This document shows, one piece after another, positions 5,963 to 6,291 of a stretch of 6,291 nt of DNA. Numbering within the stretch: the first letter of the stretch is position 1; every line of letters starts with the position of its first letter. The translations under genes were made by a program, and so were the position numbers. The stretch is from Pseudomonadota bacterium (GTDB lineage Bacteria; Pseudomonadota; Gammaproteobacteria; UBA11654). The stretch spans positions 1-6,291 of the forward strand of contig JAPOHS010000054.1 of assembly GCA_029979325.1 (NCBI GenBank), written 5' to 3'. Under the pieces are notes generated by a model. It saw only the letters and a list, made by a program, of their open reading frames with translations, did not search any database and was not told where the DNA came from.

Positions 5963-6291
5963 TTAAATCAATTCACCAGGCGCCAGTGTCAGTACTTCAT
6001 AACCGTCATTTGTAACAAGTATGGTATGTTCCCATTGTGCAGATAGAGAGTGATCTTTTGTTACTACTGTCCAGCCGTCAGATAAGAGCCTTACAGCAGA
6101 GCCACCAGAATTAATCATTGGTTCTATTGTAAAAGTCATTCCTTCTTGGAGTTCCATACCAGTATTTGGAATTCCATAATGGAGAATTTGAGGTTCGTCA
6201 TGATATATCTCGCCTATACCATGACCGCAGTATTCTTTTACTACACTGAAGTAGTTTCCTTCAGCATGTTTTTGGATTGCATAACCAATGT
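5963..6291 (-). CDS. map: Methionine aminopeptidase type I, C-terminal part (5' end outside window)
   Basis: The reading frame is open from the right edge, giving the last 108 of roughly 260 expected codons; the Met codon at 6155-6157 is internal and not the start. The enzyme is a cytosolic dinuclear-metal peptidase that removes initiator methionine from nascent proteins after deformylation. The pita-bread fold signatures are present: YCGHGIG (metal-ligand His at 6221-6223, equivalent to E. coli His171), YHDEPQILHYG (His at 6200-6202, equivalent to substrate-binding His178), MTFTIEPMIN (Glu at 6122-6124, equivalent to Glu204) and SAQWEHT (Glu at 6029-6031, equivalent to Glu235). The two metal-binding aspartates lie beyond the window. 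The protein stops soon after the catalytic core (ending APGELI), typical of type Ia enzymes. glnD follows 11 bases downstream on the same strand, the same order as in E. coli. Confidence 0.95.
   Translation of the reverse strand, partial: IGYAIQKHAEGNYFSVVKEYCGHGIGEIYHDEPQILHYGIPNTGMELQEGMTFTIEPMINSGGSAVRLLSDGWTVVTKDHSLSAQWEHTILVTNDGYEVLTLAPGELI

Noticed and set aside
6155..6157. ATG as a possible start of a short 64-residue protein
   Set aside because: The same frame continues upstream to the window edge with conserved Map motifs (YCGHGIG, YHDEP), so this Met is internal.
1..6291. Possible novel defence, mobile or RNA-based system
   Set aside because: Every stretch is occupied by a recognisable housekeeping gene except 105 and 11 bases of spacer; no terminal repeats, transposase, integrase, tRNA, CRISPR repeat or unknown gene was found.

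Overview
The window reads as ordinary chromosomal housekeeping sequence from a compact, AT-rich gammaproteobacterium. It holds six genes, four complete and two cut by the window edges. The phylum call rests on the gene set: a DusA-type dihydrouridine synthase, a TsaB of the E. coli YeaZ type, DsbB, and a map-glnD pair in the order known from enterobacteria. The low GC, overlapping gene ends and near-absence of spacer resemble streamlined marine gammaproteobacteria such as SAR86-like lineages. That last placement is inference from style and is not established by the sequence.

Layout, left to right: the 3' end of dusA (+, 1-300) runs convergently into pckG (-, 287-2035), overlapping it by 14 bases. 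A 105-base, very AT-rich spacer (2036-2140) separates pckG from the divergent pair tsaB (+, 2141-2803) and dsbB (+, 2800-3315). dsbB starts at a TTG that overlaps the tsaB stop codon. dsbB then runs convergently into glnD (-, 3312-5951), and the two stop codons share the bases TTAA. glnD lies 11 bases downstream of map (-, 5963 to beyond the right edge), so map and glnD look like one transcription unit entering from the right. The only non-coding stretches are the 105-base spacer and the 11-base map-glnD gap.

Functionally the genes are independent core functions, not one system: tRNA modification (DusA makes dihydrouridine in the D-loop, TsaB helps make t6A37), gluconeogenesis or anaplerosis (GTP-dependent PEP carboxykinase), periplasmic disulfide formation (DsbB reoxidises DsbA and passes electrons to quinone), nitrogen sensing (GlnD uridylylates PII), and N-terminal methionine removal (Map).

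I found no mobile element, CRISPR array, RNA gene, phage gene or candidate novel system. What merits a second look is architectural: small inverted repeats sitting exactly on both convergent stop-codon overlaps, a TTG start bearing the only clear Shine-Dalgarno sequence in the window, a degenerate first ACT domain in GlnD, and a GC step at pckG.
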